Assembly: GCA_028015205.1 (NCBI GenBank)
Contig: CM051520.1
Location: 33,161,528 to 33,225,527 of the forward strand
Direction: 5' to 3'
Source: Mytilisepta virgata
Taxonomy: Eukaryota > Mollusca > Bivalvia > Mytilida > Mytilidae
Length of the DNA stretch: 64,000 nucleotides
Numbering within the stretch: the first letter of the stretch is position 1; each line of letters begins with the position of its first letter. The position numbers and the translations under genes are program-made. Shown here piece by piece: positions 1 through 11,474 of the stretch. Under the pieces are notes generated by a model. That model ran no database searches and was not told the origin of the DNA. It worked only from the letters and a program-made list of their open reading frames with translations.

Positions 1-11
1 ATCACTTTAGG

Positions 12-498
12 TGTCGGAAATCCATGGCCGGTCGCGCTTACCCTTTGCTTCCAGTCTTTCCGACCATGGGTCAATTCATTCATTTATTCTCGTTCTCATG
101 AATATATTCATGAACCACTTTGATTGGTTTCCTTTAAACGATTCTGTAATGGGAATACAGCCAATCAAGTGACAGCTAAAAGACAAGCTTTGGGTCAAGA
201 TATATGTCATCGGCGGCATGCAATTCCAGTGTATTTTCGATATAGTTTTCAGAAAAAGTAAACAAGTTTTCATACATTCAAAGAGAATGCATTACTGACT
301 ACGTGAAAAAATTCAACTGCATTATGAATGTGGGCACCGTTTTACTTTCCAAAGAACTTTTAAATCTCCAAAACATCACTATTGTTAAAATCTCCAAAGT
401 GGAGAATTACATTATTGTTAGCAGCAAAATAAATGTATTGACCCACGGTCGGTAAGTGGAAGCAAAACATAAGCGTGACCGACTGTGGGTTTCTGACA
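12..498. mobile_element. Inverted-repeat element (MITE-like), about 490 bp
   Basis: The first ~64 bases (from TGTCGGAAATCCATGG) match, as an inverted repeat, the stretch ending at 498 (GACCGACTGTGGGTTTCTGACA). The middle is A+T-rich and has no credible ORF. Long terminal inverted repeats around a non-coding centre fit a non-autonomous DNA transposon. No target-site duplication was resolved because the left end lies near the window edge. The superfamily is not assigned. Confidence 0.6.
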
Positions 499-1136
499 AT
501 GTGCTAACTCAAAATATTGGTAAAAATATCTTCTATGGAAGCAGAATTCTTTAAGATAGAAGAGGACACCCTAAATATTGACCCTTTTCCATCTGACCAA
601 ATCACCACTTTTACCTATGACAGCTCATTCAAACTTTTTAAAACATCAACTTTGAACATTCTACTATAAATTTAGAACAAAAACCATTTAAAAATGCTTT
701 AATAAGGGGCAGAAAATAAAAATGGAAGAAATACAGTAAATTTAAATAAGGGATTATATTTGTGGACAACGAAAAGTGTGTGCTAATTGTGGTCTTGGGC
801 CAGGTCCTGGGTCAATCAGGATATTTTTGGTTTAAATAAAAATAAAAATTTAGGCTGTGACAGCGGCCGAAAAAAAAATCCAGGACAAAAATTTCGTTAA
901 AAAATAGACAGGATCAAACATTTGATCCTAGCCGCCCCATTAAAATCAAATGGTTGCTCCCTTATAAGGTTAGAAGTTACAGTAGAGACCAGAATTAGTA
1001 AATACTACCAGTAGTAGTTACATGTTTATTTGTAATGTATAGCCCTATAAATTGGGGTTGTCCTTAGTTAGAAAGTACCCCTGCTTTATAAATGCCAAAT
1101 GGTTTTTGCTGAAATACTAGCACTACTGACACAAGT
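499..1136. other. A+T-rich non-coding stretch, nothing recognised
   Basis: I see no exon with matching splice phases, no RNA gene and no clear repeat here. It lies upstream of the visible exons of the HPDW-repeat gene and may be intron or 5' spacer of that gene. Confidence 0.4.
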
Positions 1137-1149
1137 TCTTTAAGTATTG

Positions 1150-1416
1150 GGGGCCTCGGTGGCCGAGTGGTCTAGGTAGTTCGTGATGACTACTAATGAT
1201 CACTAGCCTGTCAACATCGAGGTTGTGAGTTCAAATCTCACCTGTGGCGGGGTGTGTTCGACTCCGATCTTAATTGACAAGGATTGCCAATTTTCCAACC
1301 GAAGGTCGGTGGTTCCCTCCGTGTACTCTGGCTTCCTCCACCAATAAAAACTGGCCGCCGCGAAATAGCGAAATGTGCTGAAAACGGTGTAAAACCCCAA
1401 CTAAACAAACAAACAA
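1150..1416 (+). mobile_element. tRNA-derived SINE, copy 1
   Basis: The 5' head is tRNA-like: GGGCCTCGGTGGCCGAGTGG is the A-box region and GAGTTCAAATCTCACC the B-box region. It is followed by a body ending in CCCCAACTAAACAAACAAAC. A 13-base target-site duplication (TCTTTAAGTATTG) lies at 1137-1149 and 1417-1429, which shows target-primed insertion. The body segment with CTCTGGCTTCCTCCACC resembles the conserved central domain of the MetaSINE superfamily; that assignment is from memory. Other copies lie at 32969, 45871 and 59260, with decayed ones near 11950 and 23160. Confidence 0.88.
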
Positions 1417-1429
1417 TCTTTAAGTATTG

Positions 1430-2265
1430 CCCTGTTGTTGTTAATTACCTGGAAGTGCAACATTTCAAATTTGAAATGTAGTAATTTCACTGTATTGGAG
1501 TTTTCTTTTGGAATCAACATTAACTAAATTTTAGCAAACTTTATAGTTAGCAGTTAAAAAAAAACTCTTACTAGTCTTAGTGTTAACACTGTTTTATGAA
1601 AAAAAAATTCAAAATTGAAGTACAATAATCACTTGACTATGTGATGCAAATTTAGTAAATTGATGCTACAATTAAAACAGTCTAAATGTTTTTTAATTTT
1701 TAAGTCCCATTATTTTTCTGTTGGAAATTCTTCCCAAGAAATAAAATTTACAAAAACTAAGATTTCCAGATGTACGGTCAGTTCAACTTTAAGACATGTC
1801 AAATTATATGCAATGGTAAATTTATTCTTATGTAAAAATTAAAACTCCAAAAATGATTCAGTTTAAGGTATATTTATAGACTTGCATGAAAAATTGTGGT
1901 TTGGTTTTAAATTAAGTTTCATTTCATGATATACTATAATAACTAGAAACGCAGTTCACTGAAAGTGAGATTTTATAAAAACATGCACATTTCCTTGTTT
2001 AACAAGATGGCTTAAAAACTGATTTTAAGGGTTTTGTTTCCCTTTACAAGTGTGATTGCTGATTTGCAGCAATTAAAATTACAGGGTATACATCTATAAA
2101 TTACAGAAATAATATACAGAATACATGTAGCAACAAATAAAACAATTGTCTTGATGTCTTGGTGAATATATAGTTGATACATGTATATCGTATTTCAGAA
2201 AAAAATTATTATATATTTTCATCTTATATCTACCAGGTATATATCTTCCATTTCTATACTTTTAG
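1430..2265. other. A+T-rich intronic or 5' sequence, nothing recognised
   Basis: This ends at the acceptor of the first visible exon of the HPDW gene. I looked for a further in-phase exon with the HPD motif and found none, so preceding exons probably lie outside the window. Confidence 0.35.
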
Positions 2266-5200
2266 GCAACCGAGGTTACATGAATGGTCTGTCTATCATT
2301 CAAGTCATCCGGATTATGCACAGGTAGAGTACTTATAAATATACTTGAAGTAAAGTTTAAGCAACCGGTAACTCCATTTTCACACCTTCAATAACTCAAA
2401 TTCAAATGCAGCAAAAACTAATTCAACTATTTACAAAACTTAACTGAAAGATCAATGGATATGGTGTAATTAAAACCATCAACAAGACATCATCCAGTTA
2501 GCTTGTTCATAGAGGTCTTTTGCAGCACACATCCAATTTTGAGCAATGCACATCCAGTGATGAAGTTTCATTTATACATTATGCTTAGTTCAAAAGAAAT
2601 TAACCTAAACGCAAAATTTAACCAGAGTCGCTCAAGAATAAAATGTAGGTCATATTGACCCAATTATTATATGACTGCTCAGTAATACCCAAGCACATCC
2701 ACTGATGAAGTTTCATTGATACACTATGCTTAGTTACAAAGAAATGAACCTACATGTAAACGCAAAACTTAACCGGAGTTGCTCAAGCATAAAATGTAGG
2801 TCATAATGACCCAATTATTGTAAGACTGCTCAGTACTTTCCAAGGCACATCCACTGAAGAAGTTTTATTGATAAACTATGCCTTGTTTCAAAGAAATTAA
2901 CCTTAATGCAAAACTTAACCCTAGTCGCTCAAGCATAAAATGTAGGTCATAATGACCCAATTATTGTAAGACTGCTCAGTACTTTCCAAGGCACATCCAC
3001 TGATGACGTTTTATTGATAAACTCTGCTTTGTTCCAAAGAAATGAACCTAAATGCAAAACTTAACCACAAAGTTCAGACTTATGGACGAACAGACAAGGG
3101 AAACTCTATACACCACATCCGCATTTGTGGGCGGGACATAAAAATAGAGATTCTGAGACCAATAATTATAACTTTAACTGGGGAAAACAGAGATCTATTT
3201 ATTGTTTACAGAATGAATGACATGTGCATCAAAACATGTATCATGGATTTTATTATTACCATGGAGTTGATACCGATGATGGTGGACTCCACGTCCCGAG
3301 GGTATCACCAGCTCAGTTGCTAGCATTTTTATACTTAGGCCTGAAATTGGTACTTAAAATTTACTGTTACTAAAATTTTAAATTTAGTGAAAATCTAGGA
3401 TTATCTACCTCAATCTCTGTCCTTACATGGTTTTTGGTCATTTTGGCATTTTTGAATTTGATCTTCAACTTTTTGGATACTGTTTTGGTTGTCAACATAA
3501 CAGGCCTTTAGCACAACTGATGAGTGGTAAATCAAAATCTTTTGCATCAAAGAATTAACTATCAAATTATTTTATCCTGCACATTAATCATCAAACTTGT
3601 TACAAATAAAATTCTTAATATCCCACATTACAGACACACTTGCACACATAATTTCTACCCAGCATTGTATCATGTACCTAGTACATGTATTTTTTTCATT
3701 TTGTACATAAGTTACATTTAATTGTTACTTTTACAGTACTGAAACCTGGTATGTAATGTTACAGTTTATTTAGAGTAATCATACATGTAAATTAAAATTG
3801 TTATGAAATGCATGAATTTATCAGATTTATCAGTAGCAGAATAATGCATGAATTATACATTATAAGATCACATCATGGTTTAAAAACTTCAATATTCACA
3901 GTATTTGCATGAATTTCACATTACTTATGGTGTAATATCAATACTTATAGTAAAAGGTATCATAGTATGGGCAGATTCCTTGTTCATTTTGTGACTAATG
4001 TAGTTGAGTTCATACAGAAGTTACACATAAGTGCAGTACGCCTAGCTGTCAATTTTTTTACATCGACTTGCATGAAAGTTTTATAAAATTACATTTGCAT
4101 AGCTGTCAAGTTGCATGAAAGATTGTAATATTTTATAGATATCAATGGAAAGTATGAAAGATAGTCTTTTGACTGACAAATGTAATATGTCTGTGTTTGA
4201 GATTGGTCCTGAAAAGTGGAAAATAAAAGTTGAAAATGATATTCGAGACATTTTTCTTACAAAATTGATTTTGATATTTACCTTAAAATTATTCCACAAA
4301 ATAAGAACATAATACGGTAGTTTCATGAAACGGTCAAATGAATTTGATCTGACTTAGCTAATAAAAAAATATTTCTTGACAGAACAAAGACAAGGTTATG
4401 TTGTTGATAATCAAAAGCTTAAAAATATGCTAGCTAAAGGCCCCAAATACCGAGAACCTCAGCCAATTAATTGGAAATACAATTTCAAGTTACTTATTAA
4501 GTAAAAAAATATTTCTTGACAGAACAAAGACAAGGTTATCTAGTTGATAATCAAAAGCTTAAAAATATGCTAGCTAAAGGCCCCAAATACCGAGAACCTC
4601 AGCCAATTAATTGGAAATACAATTTCAAGTTACTTATGGATTCGGTTGAGGACTATGCCAGAAAATGGACTTCAAAAGAACAGGAGCCTGCTGACACACT
4701 TTCAGAGTGGGTGAAGGCTATTAGGTCAATGATACAAATCAGAATTAAAAGCCTCCAAGGGTCTATGAGCACTAAAGCTATATCCATCTTTAAAGACCCT
4801 AAGGTTGTTGAAAACTTGACTCGCCTCCATGACAAATATGTAGTTGTCCCAGCTGACAAGGCCCCCAATAACATCGTTTTTGTTTGTAAGAACTATTATT
4901 TTGAGTGTCTTAGAAACGAATTGGGAATAGATAACACTGCGGGTAACCCAACTTATACACCGACCACACTCACTAAGCAGGAAGTCCTTGATAACCACAA
5001 GACCGTTCTTCATTCCTTTGGCATTTCTACAAAGGATGAAGAAATGGACCTTCCTGCTCTTTATTGGATTCCTAAACTACATAAGAATCCGTTTAAACAA
5101 AGGTACATTGCTGGGTCAGCTAATTGCTCTACAAAACCTCTTTCAAAGATTTTAACATCCATATTGACATGTGTTAAAGAGGGCCTTCAGAATTACTGTG

Positions 5201-8073
5201 AAACATCATATTCCACCAGTGGCGTCAATCAGATGTGGATTCTTAAAAACTCCAAAAATTTACTTCAATATCTAAAATCAAAATCTTTGGCTACATGCAA
5301 CAGCATAAAAACGTTCGACTTCTCTACACTCTACACTACCATACCACATTCTCAATTAAAAGATCGCTTAAAGCAACTAGTTCATCAATGTTTTTTCAAG
5401 AAAAATGGGACACGCAGGTATAAATTCCTTGTTCTAGGTAGAGAAAAGTCTTATTTCCTGAAGAACCACTCTGATTCTGACAAAAAATATTCTGAAGATG
5501 AAATTACAAACATGTTAGATTTTCTCATAGACAACATATTCGTTGAATTTGGCGGTCTAATTTTTCAACAAACAATCGGCATTCCAATGGGAACCAACTG
5601 TGCTCCTCTCCTCGCCGATCTGTTTCTGTACTCATATGAAGCGGACTTCATTCAAGGGTTACTACGTGAAAACAAAAAGAAACTAGCCCAATCCTTTGAT
5701 TTCACTTTTCGTTATATAGATGATGTGTTGTCGTTAAATAACGACAAATTCCAAGACTTTCTACATCTTATCTACCCCAGTGAGCTTGAAATTAAGGATA
5801 CTACAGATACACCAAAGTCCGCTTCATATTTGGATTTATTTCTTGAAATAGACTATGAGGGACGATTGAAGACAAAACTTTATGACAAACGTGATGACTT
5901 CAACTTTCCTATTGTTAATTTTCCCTTCTTAAGTAGCAATATACCAGCATCGCCTGCATATGGCGTCTACGTTTCTCAGCTTATCCGATTTTCAAGGGCA
6001 TGCGTGAGTTACCCTGACTTTCGACAAAGAGGATTACTGCTGTCACAAAAGCTTCTTAACCAGGGTTTTATCAGGGATAAGTTGATGTCATCACTTAAGA
6101 AATTTTACGGTCGTCATCATGAATTGATTGACCATTACAGTGTTCCAATATCTAAGATGATGTTGGACCTGTTCCCACTGTCGTAACCTTTCATGTGCCT
6201 CCTACGATTTGTGACTTCCACCGGATTGACTTTGTTGAACTTCACGACGGGTGCCGTATACGGAGCAGGAACTGCTTACCCTTCCGGAGCACCTGGGTTC
6301 ACTCCTGGTTTTTATAGGAGTTCGTGTTGTTCATTGTTTTCAGTTTTCTGTGTTTATTTGTTGTGCTTGTGGTTGTTCGTTTGTCTTCCCGGGTTTGTCT
6401 GTCCAATGGATTACGTTTTTTTGATTGCTCCTTAGGTATATTTGTCCTTTTTATGTTCAGACTCTTAGTATTTTTACCACAAAAATTTGAAGGTTGTCAT
6501 CATGACTTTATTGACTAATATGAAATTTTTATCTCACAAATGAGAATACATGTCTTCAGTTAGATTTCATGTCCTTATACTGGAAATGATTCTCAACAGC
6601 TGGACTTTAAAATCTACGGGTGCTGTTAGTGGAGCAGAACATGCTTCCCATTCTAGAGCACCACATGTCACTCCCAGATTTTTGTGGGAGTTCACATTGC
6701 AAGTTTTTTAATTTAGTTTGGATTCTTTTAGTTCAGCCATGTGTATTTTACTCCGCTCGTTGTGTCTTTGTTGCTTTTTTTTGCAGATTTGTTTTTTTCA
6801 GGAATTTGCCTTTTCTTTGGACTTTGGTCTTGTAGAATTTGCCCACTGTTTCATCGCTGTGTCATTCTATTCCAATATTTATATTCCACTCAAGCTATAT
6901 TTAAAACAGCATTTATCTGTGATAAGTTTCACAACTGACTACTCCAGTCTAAGCCTACCTTAATTGGTGCCTGAATATGAAAATTTACAGGGATTTGTAT
7001 CTTACATGAAATAGATGTGCTCAGAGAATTATACATACAGGTCTGTATATCAGATCTTATGGAGTTATCAGAATCGAATTTACTGTGTGTATATTTTTAC
7101 AATGTTTATTACTTTTTTTCTGGCTTTTTCTAAACTTTTTTCAATCAATGTTTCGATTTTCAGGCTGGGTGGAGAAAATGGAGTGGTGAGCACCCTGACT
7201 GGTATGCATGGAGAGCAACATCGCAACATCCAGACTGGTATAACAGACAAACAAACACTACTCGTAGAGGTAAGAAATTTTATATGCACTTCCGCTGTCA
7301 AATGCCAGCTATGTCACTCAGTGAGAGAATATATGGTCAAATAGAAAGGATCGGGAAGCAGATAAAACAATAGCATCCCAAAAATGCCTTAAAACACAAT
7401 ACATTGAACTTGATGTTCTTAATTTGTATATTAGTCTTTACTTTGTATATATTCATTTATGAAAATGAAAAGACTATGTGATAAATTTCAATAAGACAAC
7501 ATGCCATAGAATTGATAGGAAAAGATAATTGCATCAAGTTATTGCCAAGTGGTTGCCAAACAAGGAGCAAAGCCCATAATACAAGTCTAGTACTATTTGG
7601 CCCAATAAAAAATTCATACCTACATAAATTACTATTTTCAATATGTGATGTTTGACTTGTTCTTTGCATTTGTTAAATAGTCTGCATCATGGCAGATGGA
7701 CTCTCATTTTAGAATGGTTCTTCAGAAATATGTCAAATTCTCATCCTAAGATAACCAATATATTTTTAAATATTTAAAAATATCTTTTATTCTTTTTACA
7801 GTGGACTACAAAAACATAAACTGGCATTACGAGAGACCATCAAAGCCAACAAGCCGTGTCCATGATGATTTCATACCAAATAACAATGAAGTTATACACA
7901 AAGAGGTCCAGAAAGCAATGCCACATAATAAAGCCTACATGGGGACATTCTCTTATACTCGACCATTCCCTATGGAAATACCACCACCGAAATGGGGATT
8001 ATATAATCCACCTAATTATGAAGAGCCAGCTCGATTCGACCATTTTCCACCTCTTAGATACAATGGATATTAG
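2266..8073 (+). CDS. Unrecognised protein with HPD(W/Y) repeats, C-terminal 144 residues (5' partial)
   Basis: Three exons, 2266-2323, 7164-7269 and 7802-8073, join with consistent phases (0, then 1) and canonical AG/GT borders, ending in TAG at 8071-8073. The first exon needs two bases of a codon from an exon not seen, so the N-terminus is missing. The start of the visible product contains three degenerate copies of a 14-16 residue unit of the form W-x(3-6)-S-x-HPD-[WY]: SSHPDYAQ, SGEHPDWYAW and TSQHPDWYNR. The last exon gives 89 residues rich in Pro, Tyr, Phe and Asn, ending PPLRYNGY. It shows no signal peptide, membrane segment or enzymatic motif. I do not recognise the family. Intron 2323-7164 contains a Penelope-like element in the same orientation and a tandem array. 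An AATAAA lies at 8629-8634. The gene structure is well supported; its function is unknown. Confidence 0.75.
2549..3067. repeat. Tandem array, 3.5 units of about 147 bp
   Basis: Units begin GCACATCCACTGATGAAG at about 2549, 2692, 2844 and 2991. Each contains ATGTAGGTCATAATGACCC and AAGACTGCTCAGTACTTTCC. The last unit is cut short. The array sits in the large intron of the HPDW gene and resembles the cores of the tandem-cored elements elsewhere in this window, so it is probably the body of one such element. Confidence 0.8.
3255..3490 (+). repeat. Dispersed repeat, partner of 62840-63030
   Basis: The stretch with GGTGGACTCCACGTCCCGAG, CACCAGCTCAGTTG and TTGGTACTTAAAATTTACTG is matched at 62860-62950, with further similarity up to the segments around TGGTTTTTGGTCATTTTGGC and its counterpart near 63010. 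Two diverged copies in one orientation indicate an old dispersed element. The type is unknown. Confidence 0.6.
4363..4637 (+). repeat. 140-bp direct tandem duplication at the 5' end of the reverse transcriptase ORF
   Basis: Bases 4363-4497 repeat at 4503-4637 with about two mismatches, offset by exactly 140. The upstream copy carries the same reading frame, but it ends in a TAA at 4498-4500, so only the downstream copy continues into the intact ORF. Partial tandem repeats at the 5' end are a known trait of Penelope-like elements, although here the duplication starts inside coding sequence. Confidence 0.9.
4567..6186 (+). CDS. Reverse transcriptase ORF of a Penelope-like retroelement, apparently intact
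   Basis: This is an uninterrupted frame of 539 codons from the first ATG; the frame is open back to 4501 with no ATG. Reverse transcriptase motifs appear in order: FDFSTLYTTIPH (motif A, Asp near residue 251), QQTIGIPMGTNCAP (motif B, near 338) and FRYIDDVLSLNN (motif C, YIDD at about 383-386). A thumb-like region follows with SASYLDLFLEID and YGRHHELIDHY. The motif style fits Penelope-like enzymes better than LINE or LTR polymerases. I see no GIY-YIG endonuclease downstream, so this is either an endonuclease-lacking type or a truncated copy. The N-terminus appears cut, because the upstream duplicate is open but broken. The element lies in sense orientation inside an intron of the HPDW gene. 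Absence of stops or frameshifts over 1.6 kb points to recent insertion or retained function. Confidence 0.85.
   Translation: MLAKGPKYREPQPINWKYNFKLLMDSVEDYARKWTSKEQEPADTLSEWVKAIRSMIQIRIKSLQGSMSTKAISIFKDPKVVENLTRLHDKYVVVPADKAPNNIVFVCKNYYFECLRNELGIDNTAGNPTYTPTTLTKQEVLDNHKTVLHSFGISTKDEEMDLPALYWIPKLHKNPFKQRYIAGSANCSTKPLSKILTSILTCVKEGLQNYCETSYSTSGVNQMWILKNSKNLLQYLKSKSLATCNSIKTFDFSTLYTTIPHSQLKDRLKQLVHQCFFKKNGTRRYKFLVLGREKSYFLKNHSDSDKKYSEDEITNMLDFLIDNIFVEFGGLIFQQTIGIPMGTNCAPLLADLFLYSYEADFIQGLLRENKKKLAQSFDFTFRYIDDVLSLNNDKFQDFLHLIYPSELEIKDTTDTPKSASYLDLFLEIDYEGRLKTKLYDKRDDFNFPIVNFPFLSSNIPASPAYGVYVSQLIRFSRACVSYPDFRQRGLLLSQKLLNQGFIRDKLMSSLKKFYGRHHELIDHYSVPISKMMLDLFPLS
6187..6480 (+). mobile_element. 3' untranslated tail of the Penelope-like element
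   Basis: After the stop codon, a G/T-rich segment runs through GGTGCCGTATACGGAGCAGG, TTACCCTTCCGGAGCACC and TTTTTATAGGAGTTCGTGTT. A diverged second copy of this segment lies at 6605-6830, which shows it belongs to the repeat rather than to the host gene. The short ORFs inside look accidental. Confidence 0.65.
6605..6830 (+). mobile_element. Second, decayed copy of the Penelope-like 3' tail
   Basis: GGTGCTGTTAGTGGAGCAGA, CTTCCCATTCTAGAGCACCA and TTTTTGTGGGAGTTCACATT follow the same order as at 6240-6330. It has no reverse transcriptase frame ahead of it, so it is a 3' fragment from an older insertion or part of a tandem arrangement. Confidence 0.6.
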
Positions 8074-8370
8074 TTGTTACCATTTATTGACCATAGTTTT
8101 ATAGCGAAATCTGTAACATACTGCACTTAAAACCATAGTTACTTGTTTTTCTTTTTTAATTAGTAACTAGTTCAGAACTTTAAGAAGTTCCTGAATCACA
8201 TAATACTAAGTTCATAGATAAATCTGAACTTGTATTTCATCCTGATTTTTAAAATTGAATACATCATATGGTTTTATTTGTATTTGGAAATCAAAAATTA
8301 ATTTGGAATGTTCAAGAAAGTCAAAATTGTTATATATATTACAGAGTATTGAGTTTGCATGTTTAACCAT

Positions 8371-8499
8371 CTGGGCCCAGCTGTTCAACTTATTTAACCC
8401 AAGGTTAAATTTAACTGAGGGTTAAATCATATAGAAAATCACTACGTTTAACCTGTAATTAAATTTAACCCAAGCAAATGAGTTGAACAACCAGGCCCT
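8371..8499. mobile_element. Short inverted-repeat element (MITE-like)
   Basis: CTGGGCCCAGCTGTTCAACT at the left is mirrored by AGTTGAACAACCAGGCCCTG at the right. The inside repeats forms of TTTAACC in both orientations. About 129 bp, non-coding, in the 3' flank of the HPDW gene. Confidence 0.6.
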
Positions 8500-10518
8500 G
8501 AAATTTACCATAATGGAAATATTCTTTTATCCAGGAACAAAGTTTGCCAATTAAACGCTCTGGATAAACTTGAATGTCACAATTAACTGTTTCTAAGACT
8601 CATGCAAAATACAGCTATATATTCCTGAAATAAACAGTTACTGTCATTTTCCTTTGGATCTATAAGAATATATTACCAGTATATGAATATTACAGTGTTA
8701 GAGATAATTAAATTCTGGCACTGCCATTCTTGTTAAAATGTCAACTGCCTACCAGAATAACCATTTATATTTTGTAGGAGTAATTTAAAATTTTATACAT
8801 TTAGAAAAGGAAAAAACATTTTTCAACAAATAAAAAATTATAAAAAAAAATGTTTTTAAGGAATTTAGTGTTTTTTTTATTTTTTATTTTTTTACACATC
8901 CCAATTTTCACTGCAGCCCTGATAAATTATCAATTCATAACAAAAATCTTTATTATTTATTAAGATTTATTAATGTTTATATCATTTTGCACTTTACCTC
9001 AGTTTTTAGCACTGATTTTTTTATCATCTTTTAAAGATTTGTATACAATTGTTTTAAGGCATTTCATTTTTTGAAGTGATATTTTTTGTCTAGGTTAAAT
9101 GTTTTGTGTTAATTTACAATGTATCAAGCAATTCCACTGATCTTTTACCAAATTTTTACAGGTATTTGATGTTCTGCTGATTTAAAAAAAAAAATTTTTG
9201 TTCTTAATATACAAAATTATCGTACAAAAATCTTAATATTTAAATGAGAAACTAGTACATTCATATTTTGTTTTTAATTTTTGGCAGTCTGCCATTACTG
9301 CAACTTTGGAATCTATAAAAGCAGAACTAAAATCTCCATTCGTATAACTCAAATTGTTTGTGGATTTTTTTCTTTTTTCTTTAAATCCTTAAACTTGAAG
9401 ATATTTTAATTGTTAATTTTTTTCATCGTCTGCCCTTGTATTTGATAAAGTACTTTTGGTACCAGACATCAGTGACGATTAAAAGATTACCTTGCTCATT
9501 GAGACCTATAACAAATAATTTGAACTTGGTTATATTTATTATTTTATTTAATTAATATTTTTTATATCGACTAGTTTGAAAGTATGTGTTTCAATATATA
9601 TTATTTCTAGAAACTATGCTTTTAACCTTATAAATAATCTTTCAATATTAGAGTTAGGAAATTGAAATCATTTGTTAAATGTTCTGAATGCTTTTTTTTT
9701 TTTGTTGTCTTAGAATTCTTTCTGTTTTTGAAATGTGACAAATTTTTTGTAGGGGAAAGTGATTTTGTGTTTATTATTTTTACTAAGGTGAAAGGTTAAC
9801 TAATTAACAAAACTTTATAAATGAAAGCTAATTTTCAGGGATAAGGATTTTCTCACATAGATGCATTTCATAATGTAGTTTGAGCATTTTCGGAAAAGTA
9901 AATGTGTGTAAAAGTATGTTTTTTCGTGCCTGCTAGGCAGTTTTCGTTGACTGTGCATAGTTCAAAGTTCATTATGGAAACCTGCTATCTAGGTAAAAAA
10001 TTTAATTTTTAGTTGAGGAATTATTTTTTTTTTGTTAGATTTATATTTTATCTGTTGATTTATTTTTGATATATTAATGCTTGTATATAATAAATCATTA
10101 GAAAAACAAAGTGATTCTTATTTTGTCATGTTTAAGAATTGGCACTCCATATAATTACAAGTACATATTTTCCCAAATTTGCCGATATTCAATAAAGGGC
10201 TTATCATAGCTGCTGGTGATCACTTGGTCAAGCATCCATTCAATGGCAAGGTACATGTATGTTCAACTCCAATCTTAAGGTAGATCATACCTAATACACT
10301 GAGCATCTTTTTCGGGCATTTTGCAAATTTTTATATAAATATATATTTTCAATGAGCAAATAATATTTGAAATAATGTAAAATTTTTATCTTAAGTTTAT
10401 TTAAATGAAACAATTGACAAAAATGCATAAATAGCCAAATTACAAAGAAACCCTTTTCATGGGAGATAATTAGCAGAAAAGTTTTCGAATGAAATGTAAA
10501 GGAAATTTTAGTTTTTTT
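8500..10518. other. 3' flank of the HPDW gene, A+T-rich, otherwise empty
   Basis: A probable polyadenylation signal AATAAA at 8629-8634 follows the stop by about 560 bases. The rest is homopolymer-rich A+T sequence without exons, long ORFs or recognised repeats. A weak SINE-like scrap lies near 10220-10275. Confidence 0.45.
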
Positions 10519-11257
10519 TATACGCCCGTCAAAATTTTGACGGGACGTATTATGGTATACAAATGTGCGGCGTCCGTCTGTCCGTTGTAAACATGTCACA
10601 CCGTACGTAACTTGAGAACAACTTATCCAAATTTCATGAAACTTAACATAGTTGTTTCTTATGATGGTCAAACGATCTGTATACTTTTTGTTGAAAATAA
10701 GATTAAAACTTTTTGAGTTACAAGACTTTGTAACTAAAACAGGGGTGTGTTTTTTTCACATGTCGCGCCGTATCTCAAAAACGATTTATGATTATTGCTT
10801 AAAACTTTACACACTTCTTAGTTTTATTAATCTAAAGATCTGTATACTTTTTGGTGATGATTCAAAATTTTATTTTAGAGTTATTGAGTTTTTTGTAAAA
10901 ATAGAGGGAGGGGTTCACATGTCGCGCCGTATCTCAGAAACTATTTAAGATTATTGCATACTTCGCACACTTGTTAGTTATATTAATCTGAAGATCTGTA
11001 TACTTTTTCGTGATGATTCTTTATTTTATTTTTGAGTTATTGAATTTTTATTGAGCTTTTTGGTAAAAAAAGTAGTCTTTTTTGGTCACATTTCGTGCCA
11101 TATCTCTATTGCTTAAAAGTTTACACGCTTATGTTTTACCGGGTTTCCATATCCATCCCACCAGCAGCTCCACTAAATAAAGGGGGATTCCAAAAACATT
11201 TATTATGTTTTTTTCACAAGACGACGGGCGTATCATGCACTTGTGGCGCAGCTTTTT
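10519..11257. mobile_element. Tandem-cored element with ATACGCCCGTC ends
   Basis: The left end TATACGCCCGTC is followed by the small palindrome CGTCAAAATTTTGACG. The right end is GACGACGGGCGTATCATGCA. So ATACGCCCGTC is an 11-base terminal inverted repeat. The interior has about three diverged units of roughly 170-190 bp with TCACATGTCGCGCCGTATCT and GATCTGTATACTTTTTGGTG. No protein is encoded. It resembles a repeat family I recall as common in mussels. Confidence 0.75.
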
Positions 11258-11474
11258 ATTTGAAATAGCAAAAAAAAAAAATGAATGGTGACCCCAATTT
11301 TTCTTTTAAGAATATGAAAGCATGTCAGATAAGTGTTCTTTTAACAATTTTATAAAAAAATTCTCTGCCAGTTTTTTCATTGTACAAGAAATTTTGATTT
11401 TCCCTTAGTATATAATCTATATAAAATTTACCAACATTAAGACTCAATTATTTCAAAATCAAGAACGGTGACCT

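Noticed and set aside
1150..1230. Candidate tRNA gene
   Set aside because: A- and B-box-like sequences belong to the head of a SINE with tail and target duplication; the cloverleaf is not intact.
6193..6963. Several Phe/Leu-rich ORFs after the reverse transcriptase
   Set aside because: They lie in the G/T-rich 3' tail of the element and its second copy; overlapping frames with the same composition argue for chance.
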